This document shows positions 17,400 through 25,192 of a stretch of DNA of 64,000 nt, piece by piece. The notes under the pieces are model-generated. The model saw only the letters and a list, made by a program, of their open reading frames with translations, had not been told where the DNA came from and did no database searches. The DNA comes from Amycolatopsis mongoliensis (GTDB taxonomy: Bacteria > Actinomycetota > Actinomycetes > Mycobacteriales > Pseudonocardiaceae): positions 4,836,001-4,900,000 of the forward strand of contig NZ_CP127295.1 in the NCBI RefSeq assembly GCF_030285665.1, read 5' to 3'. The position numbers and the translations under genes were made by a program. How positions within the stretch are numbered: the first letter of the stretch is position 1; each line of letters opens with the position of its first letter.

Positions 17400-18413
17400 T
17401 CACGCGAGGTCCGCCAGCAGACCCATGTCCGCGATGATCGCCCGCGCCGCCCGGAGCGTCGGGACCGCCTGGACCGCCCCGCTCCCTTCGCCGAGCCGCA
17501 ACCCGAAGTCCAAGATCGGCTCCAACCCCAGTGCCTTCAACGCGAACGCCTGCGACGGCTCCGTCGAGCGGTGCCCGGCCAGCCACCACCGCTCCGCCCC
17601 CGGCGCGATGTCGCGCGCGACCAGGGCCGCCGCCCCCGAGAACACCCCGTCCAGCAGCACCGGGATCCTCAGCAACGCCGCCTCGACCAGGAACCCCGCC
17701 GTCGCCGCCACACACGCGCTGCCCAGCGCCGTCAAGCGCGAGAACGGGTCCTCCACCCGGCCCGAAGCCCGCGCCAGAGCCGCCGCGACCGCCGCCGTCT
17801 TGCGCTCCAGTCCGGCTGGGTCGACACCCGTGCCCGTGCCGACCACCTCGGCGGCCGGCAGGCCCAGCGAGGCCGCCACCAGCGCCGCGCACATCGCCGT
17901 GTTGCCGATCCCCATGTCGCCCGGGATCAGCACGTCGGCGTCGCCTTCCTCGCGGGCGATCGCGCGGCCCGCTTCGAACGCCGCCTGTGCCTCGCCCGGC
18001 TCCAAAGCGTCCTCGACGTCGATCGAGCCCGACCCGCGGCGGATCTTGTGCGCCGTGACCGACGCCGGCAGGTCCGCGCCGTCCCAGTCGACGCCCAGGT
18101 CGGCCACCCGGACCTTCGCGCCGACCTGCGCCGCCAGGACGTTCACGCCGCTCTTGCCGGCCAGGAACACCCGCACCATCGCCGCGGTCACCTCGCGCGG
18201 GTACGCCGAAAGCGCCGACACGCCGTGGTCGCCCGCGAAGACGACCACCCGGACGTCGTCCAGCGGGCGGGGCGGCACGCTGCCGTGCGCCGCCGCCAGC
18301 CAGGCGGCGATCTCCTCCAGCCTGCCGAGCGCGCCGAGCGGCTTGACCAGGCCGTCGAGCCGCTCGAGCGCTGCGGCGCGGGCGGCGGGGTCGGGCACGG
18401 GTACGTCGAACAC
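17400..18413 (-). CDS. cobT: nicotinate-nucleotide--dimethylbenzimidazole phosphoribosyltransferase
   Basis: Makes alpha-ribazole phosphate from nicotinate mononucleotide and dimethylbenzimidazole. The 337 residues contain KPLGALGRLEEIAAWLA, VVVFAGDHGVSALSAYP, LIPGDMGIGNTAMCAAL and LDGVFSGAAALVA, and the C-terminal LDFGLRLGEGSGAV with the catalytic Glu of this family. Start is GTG at 18413 behind a GGAGG five bases upstream; the longer open frame runs into cobU and is rejected. It lies 13 bases after the cobU stop. BluB (5944-6603) supplies its base. Confidence 0.96.
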   Translation of the reverse strand: MFDVPVPDPAARAAALERLDGLVKPLGALGRLEEIAAWLAAAHGSVPPRPLDDVRVVVFAGDHGVSALSAYPREVTAAMVRVFLAGKSGVNVLAAQVGAKVRVADLGVDWDGADLPASVTAHKIRRGSGSIDVEDALEPGEAQAAFEAGRAIAREEGDADVLIPGDMGIGNTAMCAALVAASLGLPAAEVVGTGTGVDPAGLERKTAAVAAALARASGRVEDPFSRLTALGSACVAATAGFLVEAALLRIPVLLDGVFSGAAALVARDIAPGAERWWLAGHRSTEPSQAFALKALGLEPILDFGLRLGEGSGAVQAVPTLRAARAIIADMGLLADLA

Positions 18414-18426
18414 GGGCGCCTCCTGG

Positions 18427-19068
18427 TTACAGGTCGAGCGCCCGGCCCGCGACGACCAGCACGACCCGGTCGGCGTCGGCGGACACCCGGTTGTTGAGTG
18501 CGCCCAGCACATCACGGAACAGCCGTCCGGACGACGTTGCGGGCACCACACCGCTGCCGACCTCGTTGCTGACCGCGACCACCGGCACGCGCGCCGCGGC
18601 CCACGCGGCCAGGAAGTCCTCGAGCCGGTCGTCCAGCCGGTGTTCCCAGCCCGGCTTCTGCCGCCACGCGCCGACGTCGTCCAGCACGCGGGACAGCCAG
18701 GTGCCGAGGCAGTCGATCAGCAGCGGCTCGGTCGCCTTGCGGAGGGTGCCGGCCAGGTCCGTGGTCTCGACGGTCTTCCAGTGCGACGGCCGCCGCGCCT
18801 GGTGCGCGGCCACCCGCGCGGCCCATTCGGGGTCGTCGTCACCCGCGGGAAGGCCGGGCGCGACGTAGACGAGGTGCGGGTGGCGGGCGACGAGCCGCTC
18901 GGCGTGCCGCGACTTCCCCGAGCGGACGCCACCGAGGACCAGCACCTTGCTTTCGTCGCGGCCGTACCGGCGGAGCGCTTTCGCAAGGTTCTCGAGGTAC
19001 CCGGCGAGCCGGGTGGTCAGCCCCGCCGACGTGTTCTTTCCCGCGGAGGCGGCGTTGGGCACAGTCAT
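18427..19068 (-). CDS. cobU: adenosylcobinamide kinase / adenosylcobinamide-phosphate guanylyltransferase
   Basis: Phosphorylates adenosylcobinamide and adds GMP to it. The 213-residue protein has the P-loop VLVLGGVRSGKSRHAERL near residue 43, HWKTVETTDLAGTL, LLIDCLGTWLSRVL and VVAVSNEVGSGVVP, all diagnostic. It has an N-terminal extension of about 40 residues before the P-loop. Start is uncertain: ATG 19068 (preferred), ATG 19077 or GTG 19104. The gene faces cobD, whose start is at 19105, so very little promoter space remains. Confidence 0.93.
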   Translation of the reverse strand: MTVPNAASAGKNTSAGLTTRLAGYLENLAKALRRYGRDESKVLVLGGVRSGKSRHAERLVARHPHLVYVAPGLPAGDDDPEWAARVAAHQARRPSHWKTVETTDLAGTLRKATEPLLIDCLGTWLSRVLDDVGAWRQKPGWEHRLDDRLEDFLAAWAAARVPVVAVSNEVGSGVVPATSSGRLFRDVLGALNNRVSADADRVVLVVAGRALDL

Positions 19069-19104
19069 ACCCGGCATTGTGGTGCACGCGCTACCGTGCG
19101 CCAC
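19069..19104. promoter_or_regulatory. very short divergent cobU/cobD promoter region
   Basis: Only 36 bases separate the preferred cobU start from cobD. On the plus strand TACCGT (19092-19097) ends 7 bases before the cobD GTG; on the minus strand CACAAT (19079-19074) ends 7 bases before the cobU ATG at 19068. That distance fits -10 boxes of leaderless transcripts, which are common in actinobacteria. No convincing -35 or Shine-Dalgarno is seen for either gene. This is inference from spacing. Confidence 0.4.
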
Positions 19105-20037
19105 GTGCCACTCCGTCTAGGGACAACCGCTGCCGGACTCGTTACCGGATATGCCGCCGACACCCTGTTCGGTGACCCTCGACGGGGGCACCCGGTCGCG
19201 ATCTTCGGTTCGGCGGCCGCGCGTCTCGAACGCGTCCTGTGGGCGGACTCGAAGCCGCGCGGAGCCGCCTTCGCGGGGTTGTGCACCTTCAGTGCTGTCG
19301 GTCTCGGCGTCGCGCTTCAGACGGCGACGCGGCGACGCCCCTTCGCACGCTTCTCCCTCACGGCCGTGTGTACGTGGGTAGTGCTCGGCGGACGCGGCCT
19401 CGCCGCCGAAGGAGCCGAAATGGCCCGCCTGCTCGAAGCGGGCGAAGTGCCTTCGGCGCGTCAGCGGCTCTCGCACCTCTGCGCGCGCGACGCGACGACG
19501 CTCGACTCCGCCGAACTGACCCGCGCGGCGACCGAGTCGATCGCCGAGAACACCTCGGACGCCGTGGTCGCGCCGTTGTTCTGGGGTGCGGTCGCCGGGA
19601 TGCCCGGCTTGCTCGGCTACCGCGCGTTCAACACGCTCGACGCGATGGTCGGGTACCGGTCGCCGAGGTACCGGAACTTCGGCTGGGCCGCGGCGCGCGC
19701 CGACGACGTGGCCAATCTTGTGCCGTCGAGGATCGGAGCAGTGCTCACGGCGATGTGCGCGCCCCTGGCGCGAGGCCGCGCGCGAAGCGCGTGGCGGGTC
19801 TGGCGCCGCGACGGCGGGCAGCACCCGAGCCCGAACGCGGGGCAGGTCGAGGCGGCGTTCGCGGGGGCACTGGACATCCGGCTCGGCGGGACGAACAGCT
19901 ACGGCGGGGAAGTGGAGAGCCGCGCCCGGCTCGGGGAGGGGCGCGATCCGGAGCCGGTCGACCTGCGGCGGGCGGTGCGGTTGTCCCGCCTGGTCGGGCT
20001 GGCCGCGGTGGTGGCCGCGACGGCGGCGGCCCGATGA
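19105..20037 (+). CDS. cobD: adenosylcobinamide-phosphate synthase (CbiB type)
   Basis: Membrane protein that attaches aminopropanol (phosphate) to cobyric acid. The 310-residue protein starts VPLRLGTTAAGLVTGYAADTLFGDPRRGHPVAIFG, the typical first membrane region and GDP-HPV motif of CobD/CbiB; SIAENTSDAVVAPLFWGAVAG and YRAFNTLDAMVGYRSPRYRNFGW are the conserved central motifs. NAGQVEAAFAGALDIRLGG is near the C-terminus. GTG at 19105 is chosen because the homology begins there. The 3' end overlaps cobQ as ATGA. In this naming CobD is the amide-forming CbiB homologue, not the Salmonella decarboxylase. Confidence 0.94.
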   Translation: MPLRLGTTAAGLVTGYAADTLFGDPRRGHPVAIFGSAAARLERVLWADSKPRGAAFAGLCTFSAVGLGVALQTATRRRPFARFSLTAVCTWVVLGGRGLAAEGAEMARLLEAGEVPSARQRLSHLCARDATTLDSAELTRAATESIAENTSDAVVAPLFWGAVAGMPGLLGYRAFNTLDAMVGYRSPRYRNFGWAAARADDVANLVPSRIGAVLTAMCAPLARGRARSAWRVWRRDGGQHPSPNAGQVEAAFAGALDIRLGGTNSYGGEVESRARLGEGRDPEPVDLRRAVRLSRLVGLAAVVAATAAAR

Positions 20038-21515
20038 GCGGCCTCCTCGTCGCCGGGACGACGTCCGACGCCGGCAAGAGCCTCGTCACCGCCGGGATCT
20101 GCCGGTGGCTCGCCCGCCGGGGCGTCCGCGTCGCGCCGTTCAAGGCGCAGAACATGTCCAACAACTCGATGGTCTGCGCCGACGGCGCCGAGATCGGACG
20201 CGCCCAGTGGCTGCAGGCGCGGGCGGCCCGGGTCGAGCCCGAGGCCGCCATGAACCCCGTCCTGCTCAAGCCGGGCAGCGACCGGCGCAGCCACGTCGTC
20301 GCGCTCGGGAAGCCCTTCGGCACCCTCGAAGCCGGGGAGTACGCCACCGGCCGCGCCGGGCTCGCCGAGATCGCCTTCCACGCCTTTCAGGACCTCGGCG
20401 AACGCTACGACGTCGTCGTCTGCGAAGGCGCCGGCAGTCCCGCCGAGATCAACCTGCGCGGCGGCGACTACGTCAACATGGGCCTCGCACGGCGGTTCGG
20501 GCTGCCCGTGCTCGTCGTCGGCGACATCGACCGCGGTGGCGTCCTGGCCGCCATGTTCGGCACCCTCGCGCTGCTCTCGGCCGAGGACCAGGCGCTCGTC
20601 GCGGGCTGGGTCGTCAACAAGTTCCGCGGCGACGTCGGCCTGCTGCGGCCCGGCCTCGACAGCCTCGAGACGGTGACCGGCCGGCCGGTGCTGGGCGTGC
20701 TCCCGTGGCTCGACCGCGTCTGGATCGACTCCGAGGACGCCCTCGCCGCCGCGGGCTGGCGCCGCGAGGCCCACGGCCGGGGGCTGCGGGTGGCCGTCGT
20801 GCGCTTCCCGCGCGCGTCCAACGCCACCGACGTCGACGCGCTCGCCGCCGAACCCGGCGTCACGGTGACGCTCACGGCCGACCCCGACACCGTCGCGGCG
20901 GCGGACGTCGTGGTGCTGCCCGGGTCGCGCGCCACCGTGGACGACCTGGCCTGGCTGCGCGACCGCGGCCTCGACACGGCGCTGGCCGCCCGCGCCGCGG
21001 CGGGCCGGCCGGTGCTCGGCATCTGCGGCGGCTACCAGATGCTCGCCGAGTCCATCGTGGACGACGTGGAGTCCGGTGCGGGCGAGGCGCCGGGCCTCGG
21101 CCTGCTGCCCGCGCGGGTCACGTTCGCCGAAGAGAAGGTGCTCGCCCGCCCGTCGGGGACCTGGCGGGGCAACCCCGTCGGCGCGTACGAGATCCACCAC
21201 GGCTCGGTCACCGTGCCGTCGGCATCGGAGTCCTTTTTGGACGGAGTACGCCAGGGCGCGGTCTGGGGCACGATGTGGCACGGCGCCTTCGAGAACGACG
21301 CCTTCCGCCGCGCGTGGCTCACGGAGGCAGCAGCCCAGGCCGGGGTCGGGTGGACCCCGGCGGCGGGCGCGCCCGGCTTCGCCGACCTGCGCGAGGAGAT
21401 GCTGGAAAAGCTGGCCGACGCGATCGACGAGCACTTGGACACGGCGGCCCTGCGCACGCTGCTGGACCTGGGGGCGCCGAAGGACCTCCCGTTCGTCCCG
21501 CCCGGCGCGCCCTGA
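20034..21515 (+). CDS. cobQ: cobyric acid synthase
   Basis: Glutamine-dependent amidation of the b, d, e and g side chains of adenosylcobyrinic a,c-diamide. The 493 residues show an N-terminal ATPase (VAGTTSDAGKSLVTAGICRWLARRG is split across it; PFKAQNMSNNSMVCADG, MNPVLLKPGSD, GAGSPAEINLRGGDYVNMG) and a C-terminal glutaminase with nucleophile Cys331 in VLGICGGYQML. Length and motifs are normal. The ATG overlaps the cobD stop by 4 bases. It is the last plus-strand cobalamin gene here and converges on the DUF4190 protein gene with 3 bases between. Confidence 0.96.
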   Translation: MSGLLVAGTTSDAGKSLVTAGICRWLARRGVRVAPFKAQNMSNNSMVCADGAEIGRAQWLQARAARVEPEAAMNPVLLKPGSDRRSHVVALGKPFGTLEAGEYATGRAGLAEIAFHAFQDLGERYDVVVCEGAGSPAEINLRGGDYVNMGLARRFGLPVLVVGDIDRGGVLAAMFGTLALLSAEDQALVAGWVVNKFRGDVGLLRPGLDSLETVTGRPVLGVLPWLDRVWIDSEDALAAAGWRREAHGRGLRVAVVRFPRASNATDVDALAAEPGVTVTLTADPDTVAAADVVVLPGSRATVDDLAWLRDRGLDTALAARAAAGRPVLGICGGYQMLAESIVDDVESGAGEAPGLGLLPARVTFAEEKVLARPSGTWRGNPVGAYEIHHGSVTVPSASESFLDGVRQGAVWGTMWHGAFENDAFRRAWLTEAAAQAGVGWTPAAGAPGFADLREEMLEKLADAIDEHLDTAALRTLLDLGAPKDLPFVPPGAP

Positions 21516-21518
21516 CGC

Positions 21519-22154
21519 TCAGGGCCGGACGAACGCGGTGAGCTGCCCGCTCACCTGCCGGAAGGTGCAGGTCGCCTCGCGGACACCGTCGGCCCAGGAA
21601 TCCTCGGTCGGCAGGTGCGCCATGAACTTCAGGCTGGGCGGCGGGGTTCCTTCGGTGAAGTACGCCACCGCCGCGGCTTCGCACGCGAGCAGGGCCGGAT
21701 CGCGCAGCGCCGCGACACCCGGGTAGGTCTCGTAGCCGCTGCTCACGTCGACCCGCTTGACGACCTGCTCGTCGTGCGGCTGGTCGCAGGACACCCGGGT
21801 GACGTACTCGCCGTCGGCGCCCGAGTTCAGGCAGTCGCCGGCCGCCATGGTGTGGATGTAGTCCGGACCGGACGCCGCGTGCGTGAGGAGCTTCGGCACC
21901 ACGGTCGTGAGCCCGACGCCCAGCCAGACCACGCTGAGCACCAGCCCGGCGATCGCGAGCCCGCGTCCGCTCTCCTTGCTCCGGCTGATCCGGACCAGCG
22001 CGAGGATGCCGAACAGCGCGCTCAACGGGACCAGGCCGGGCAGGCCGCACAGCAGTGACGCGATCGCGAACCCGTCGGTCCCGGGGGACTCGACGGGCCC
22101 GCGGACCGTCGTCTGGCTGTGGCTGGACAGCGTCGAGCGCGTTTCGTCGAACAA
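21519..22154 (-). CDS. DUF4190 and septum-formation-domain membrane protein
   Basis: A 211-residue protein with a short cytoplasmic N-terminus, two membrane helices (about residues 28-50 and 62-88; DGFAIASLLCGLPGLVPLS and GRGLAIAGLVLSVVWLGVG) typical of DUF4190, and an outside domain with MAAGDCLNSGADGEYVTRVSC and DQPHDEQVVKRVDV, as in the actinobacterial septum-formation family. Function unknown. The TTG at 22154 lies just after GGAGGGGG; the alternative GTG at 22223 overlaps the cbtA stop as GTGA and would add 23 residues. I prefer TTG because a strong hairpin lies between. Confidence 0.8.
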   Translation of the reverse strand: MFDETRSTLSSHSQTTVRGPVESPGTDGFAIASLLCGLPGLVPLSALFGILALVRISRSKESGRGLAIAGLVLSVVWLGVGLTTVVPKLLTHAASGPDYIHTMAAGDCLNSGADGEYVTRVSCDQPHDEQVVKRVDVSSGYETYPGVAALRDPALLACEAAAVAYFTEGTPPPSLKFMAHLPTEDSWADGVREATCTFRQVSGQLTAFVRP

Positions 22155-22160
22155 AGGTCC

Positions 22161-22200
22161 CCCTCCGGATTCCCCCGACCCGGCGGGGGAATCCTCAGGG
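22161..22200. terminator. hairpin between cbtA and the DUF4190 gene
   Basis: A 10-bp stem GGATTCCCCC/GGGGGAATCC (22167-22176 and 22185-22194) with an 8-nt loop, extended by CCCT/AGGG across a 2x2 internal loop. No T-run follows. It lies 20 bases past the cbtA stop and could terminate the riboswitch-controlled transcript. Its minus-strand 3' arm contains the GGAGGGGG proposed as ribosome binding site of the next gene, so it could also limit translation of that gene. Confidence 0.6.
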
Positions 22201-22219
22201 ACCGGCGCCGGTCCCAAGA

Positions 22220-22981
22220 TCACGATCCGGCGGCGACCGCGGCCTTCTTGGCCAGCGACTTCTCCGCGAGGGCACCGAACGCCAGGCCCAGCGCCAGCCA
22301 CAGCGTCACCTGGGTGCCGATCGAGGCGGTGCGGAAGCTCCACAGCGTCGAGGCCGGGAACTCCGCGGGAACCTCGTCGACCACCGGCATCAGCCAGGCC
22401 ACCACGCCGATCACGACGAGGTAGCCCGCCGCGGCCAGGAGGAAGCCGTTCCCCGCGCCGAAGCGGTCCGCGAGCTTGCGGCCGGACACCGTCGCCAGGA
22501 TGCCCACCAGCAGGGACACCGCGACGAACCCGAAGTACAGCTCGGTGCGCGAGCCGATCGTGCCCGGCTGGCCCACGGCCGGCGGGTTGGCCGGGTACTT
22601 CAGGAAGGGGACGAGGAACACCACGGCGAACGCGCCGCCGGTGAGCAGCAGCGCCGTCACCCGGGGGCGGAGATTGCCGAGGCGGCCCTGGGCGAACGCG
22701 AAGGCGAGCGAGAGCAGGCCGCCGAGCGCGACGCCGTAGACCACGACGCCGGTGAGCAGCCCGACGGTGCTCTGGATGTCCCGCGGGACGAGCTCCTCTT
22801 CGGGTTGCTCGGCCGGCGCGGGGGTGGCGCCCGGGTCGTGGGAATGGGCGTGGCCGCCGGACTCTTCGAGCCCGATGGCGGTGTTCACCGACGGCTCGCC
22901 GAAGGCGTAGGCGAACCCGAACGCGAGCACGCCGGCGATCAGGCCCGCGAGCATGCCGCGGACCAGCAGGGTCTTCATCAT
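22220..22981 (-). CDS. cbtA: CbtA-type predicted cobalt transporter subunit
   Basis: A 253-residue membrane protein of the CbtA family, the predicted permease of a two-gene cobalt importer. Hydrophobic segments: LLVRGMLAGLIAGVLAFGFA at the start, TGVVVYGVALGGLLSLAFAF, ALLLTGGAFAVVFLVPFLKY, LYFGFVAVSLLVGILATV, FLLAAAGYLVVIGVVAWLMP and TLWLALGLAFGALAEKSL. The loop after the first helix carries the His-rich SGGHAHSHDPG, a likely metal-binding stretch. It lies 18 bases after cbtB and both should be under the cobalamin riboswitch at 23236-23345. Transport by this family is a prediction from context, not biochemistry that I can see. Confidence 0.9.
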   Translation of the reverse strand: MMKTLLVRGMLAGLIAGVLAFGFAYAFGEPSVNTAIGLEESGGHAHSHDPGATPAPAEQPEEELVPRDIQSTVGLLTGVVVYGVALGGLLSLAFAFAQGRLGNLRPRVTALLLTGGAFAVVFLVPFLKYPANPPAVGQPGTIGSRTELYFGFVAVSLLVGILATVSGRKLADRFGAGNGFLLAAAGYLVVIGVVAWLMPVVDEVPAEFPASTLWSFRTASIGTQVTLWLALGLAFGALAEKSLAKKAAVAAGS

Positions 22982-22999
22982 GGGAGGTCGTGCCGCCGC

Positions 23000-23209
23000 T
23001 CAGTGGCAGGGGAAGGCCAGCAGGTGCCGGCCGTCGTGCACGAACTCGTGGACGTACATGTTCGCGAACACCGCGGTCGCGCCCTGTTCGGCGCTCACGA
23101 AGTACAGCGCGATCAGGGCGAGGAGCACCACGAACACCGCCCACGGCACGATCTCACGGATCGGGATGCGGATCGGGAGCGGAACGGCGGGAGCTGCCGT
23201 GTGGGACAT
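23000..23209 (-). CDS. cbtB: CbtB-type predicted cobalt transporter subunit
   Basis: A 69-residue protein with one membrane helix (IVPWAVFVVLLALIALYFV) and a C-terminal His-rich tail, VHEFVHDGRHLLAFPCH, which is the mark of CbtB and probably binds the metal. Start is ATG 23209, eight bases after a GGAGG; upstream in-frame codons fall inside the riboswitch region and are rejected. It is the first gene after the riboswitch, so cobalamin should shut off its expression together with cbtA. Confidence 0.92.
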   Translation of the reverse strand: MSHTAAPAVPLPIRIPIREIVPWAVFVVLLALIALYFVSAEQGATAVFANMYVHEFVHDGRHLLAFPCH

Positions 23210-23235
23210 GTGCGTGGCCTCCTCGGGCTTTCGCG

Positions 23236-23345
23236 GCCTCATCGGGGTCGGTCACGACGGTCCGGGTCTGGCTTCCCCCGGGGTGGGGGTCACAGTGGCG
23301 CGACCGCGCGGACTTGCACCGCGTTCCGGAATCCGTCGTCTGGCC
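23236..23345 (-). ncRNA. cobalamin riboswitch
   Basis: Read on the minus strand, this leader has the conserved cobalamin aptamer core in order: GAACGCGGTGCAAGTCCG (around 23326-23309), CGCCACTGTGA (23300-23290) and the B12 box GAAGCCAGACCCGGACCG (23275-23258). The order, spacing and strand fit the class, and it lies directly before cbtB with the GGAGG about 15 bases beyond its end. Binding of adenosylcobalamin would be expected to hide that site or end transcription. The exact P1 boundaries are approximate. Confidence 0.93.
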
Positions 23346-23395
23346 GGTTGAGCGTAGGTCCGCCGTTTGGGCTGCGTCAATGTGACAATGCCGCG

Positions 23396-24301
23396 GTGAC
23401 TCGAATGGTGGCGGCCCTCGATGTGGGCGGGACGACGATCAAGGCGGCACTGCTGGACGAGCAGCTCCAGCCCCGGGCGACGCTGCGCGCGGAGACGGCG
23501 CGCAGCGCGGACGGCACGGCGCTGGCCGCCCAGGTCGCGGACATCGTGGCCGCGCTGGCGGAGCAGGCCGGCACCGGCATGCCGGCGGCGGTCGGCGTGG
23601 TCGTGCCCGGCATCGTCGACGAAGAGACCCGCGTCTGCCACTTCTCGGCCAACCTCGACTGGCGCGAGGTCCACTTCGGCGAGCTGCTGGAGGGGCGGCT
23701 CGGGCTGCCGGTGGCGTTCGGGCACGACGTCACCGCGGGCGGCATCGCCGAGTTCCGCGTGGGCGCGGGGCAGGGCGCGACGAACGCGGCGTTCATCCCG
23801 GTCGGCACCGGGATCGCGGCCGCGCTCCTGCTCGACGGCCGGATCCACCGCGCGCACGGGCAGGCGGGCGAGGTCGGGCACATCGACGTCGGCCACTCGG
23901 GCAAGTGCGGCTGCGGCGCGATCGGGTGCCTGGAGGCGATCTCCTCGGCGGCGGCGATCGCCCGCCGCTACACGGAACGCACGGGCCGCGCGGCCGACGG
24001 CGCCCGCGAAGTGGTCGAGCTGGCCCGGCACGGTGACGAGGTGGCGGTGGCGGTGGTGCAGGACGCGCTCGATGGTCTGGGCCACGGGATCCGGACGTTG
24101 CTGACGCTGCTGGGGCCGGAGGTGATCGTCCTCGGGGGCGGCCTGTTCACCGCGGCGGACTACGTGCTGGAGCCGGTCCGGGAGTGGCTGGCCGCGCATC
24201 TGACGTTCCAGCGGATGCCGGAGCTGCGGATCGCGAAGCTGGGCGACGAAGCCGGGCGGCTGGGGGCGGGGTTGCTGGCGTTGGACTTGCTGGAAGCCTG
24301 A
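23396..24301 (+). CDS. ROK-family sugar kinase
   Basis: A 301-residue ROK kinase, most like glucokinases or N-acylhexosamine kinases. The phosphate-1 motif is ALDVGGTTIKAALLD at the N-terminus; VPVGTGIAAALLLDGRIHRA and the Zn motif GKCGCGAIGCLEAISS (pattern CxCGxxGCxE) are intact; VIVLGGGLFTAADYVLEP is the adenosine region. The sugar cannot be fixed. Start GTG 23396 or ATG 23405; neither has a clear Shine-Dalgarno. It is divergent from the riboswitch and convergent with a DeoR regulator, so a sugar-related local module is possible but not shown. Confidence 0.93.
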   Translation: MTRMVAALDVGGTTIKAALLDEQLQPRATLRAETARSADGTALAAQVADIVAALAEQAGTGMPAAVGVVVPGIVDEETRVCHFSANLDWREVHFGELLEGRLGLPVAFGHDVTAGGIAEFRVGAGQGATNAAFIPVGTGIAAALLLDGRIHRAHGQAGEVGHIDVGHSGKCGCGAIGCLEAISSAAAIARRYTERTGRAADGAREVVELARHGDEVAVAVVQDALDGLGHGIRTLLTLLGPEVIVLGGGLFTAADYVLEPVREWLAAHLTFQRMPELRIAKLGDEAGRLGAGLLALDLLEA

Positions 24302-24313
24302 CCCACCCCAAGT

Positions 24314-24364
24314 CCGTGAATGGCTCATCGAGGGACTTCAAGTCCCTCGATGAGCCATTCACGG
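24314..24364. terminator. 25-bp perfect hairpin between convergent genes
   Basis: Arms 24314-24338 and 24340-24364 are perfect reverse complements around a single C; a real hairpin would open several bases at the tip. It lies 12 bases after the ROK stop and 3 bases after the stop of the DeoR gene on the other strand, so it can serve as a terminator for both. It has no T-run. It shares the TGAATG/CATTCA core with the hairpins at 58116-58171. Confidence 0.85.
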
Positions 24365-24367
24365 CTT

Positions 24368-25153
24368 TCAGGCCAGGAGGACCTCGACCCCCGCCGCCTC
24401 GAACGCCGCGACCTGGGCCGGGTCGGCGCCCGAGTCCGTGATCAGCTGGTCGACCGCCGCCGTGTCGCAGATGCGTGCGAAGGCGTGGCCGCCCAGCTTG
24501 CCGCTGTCCGCGATCACCGTCACCTGACGCGCCCGCGATGCCAGCAGGCGGTTGATGCTCGCTTCCCCTTCGTGGTGGGCGAACGCTCCGCGCTCCGCGT
24601 CGAACGCGTCGACGCCCAGGAACACCAGGTCGAGGGTGATCTGGTCGAGGAACAGGCTGGCGAGCGGCCCGGTCAGCTCGAACGAGTGCTGCCGGGCCAC
24701 GCCGCCCGTCACCACGATCTTGATGTTCGGGCGGACGGCCAGCTCGTGGGCGATGTTGAGCGCGTTCGTCACCACCGTCAGCGCCGGTGAGCCGTCGCGC
24801 TCCGCCAGTTCCGGCCGCAGCACCAGCGCGCGGGCGACCTCGGTGCTCGTCGTGCCGCCGTTGAGCCCGATCACCATGCCGCGTTCGACCAGCCGCGCGG
24901 CGGCCGCGCTGATGCGCTGTTTCTCCGGCGCATTGCGCGCGGCCTTGTGCCGCAACGGCAGGTCGTACGCCACGTTGCTCGCCACCGCGCCGCCCCGGGT
25001 GCGGGTCAGCAGCCGGCGTCCGGCCAGGTGGTCCAGGTCGCGCCGGATCGTGGCGGGGGACACGTCGAGCTCCTCCGCGGAGGCCTCGACGTCGATCTTT
25101 TCCCGCTGCCCCACCATGTCCAGCAGTGCGCTGAGCCGTTCGTGCCGGTCCAA
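24368..25153 (-). CDS. DeoR/GlpR-family transcriptional regulator
   Basis: A 261-residue sugar-phosphate-responsive regulator. The N-terminal winged helix is ERLSALLDMVGQREKIDVEASAEELDVSPATIRRDLDHL with the wing GRRLLTRTRGGAV; the DeoR sensor domain follows, with MVIGLNGGTTSTEVARAL, VVTNALNIAHELA, VVTGGVARQHSFELTGP and VIADSGKLG. The effector is unknown. TTG at 25153 sits 5 bases after GGAGG, giving a normal family length; a longer TTG start at 25186 has no such site and is rejected. The gene is convergent with the ROK kinase. Confidence 0.93.
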   Translation of the reverse strand: MDRHERLSALLDMVGQREKIDVEASAEELDVSPATIRRDLDHLAGRRLLTRTRGGAVASNVAYDLPLRHKAARNAPEKQRISAAAARLVERGMVIGLNGGTTSTEVARALVLRPELAERDGSPALTVVTNALNIAHELAVRPNIKIVVTGGVARQHSFELTGPLASLFLDQITLDLVFLGVDAFDAERGAFAHHEGEASINRLLASRARQVTVIADSGKLGGHAFARICDTAAVDQLITDSGADPAQVAAFEAAGVEVLLA

Positions 25154-25192
25154 ACCAGCCTCCTTCGCCGCCTTCCCCGACGACAAAGGTAG

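Noticed and set aside
17236..17892. Open frames running through the 30-bp repeats
   Set aside because: They encode only repeat-derived residues such as GASHAPNVAF and then run out of frame through cobT; an artefact of a period divisible by three.
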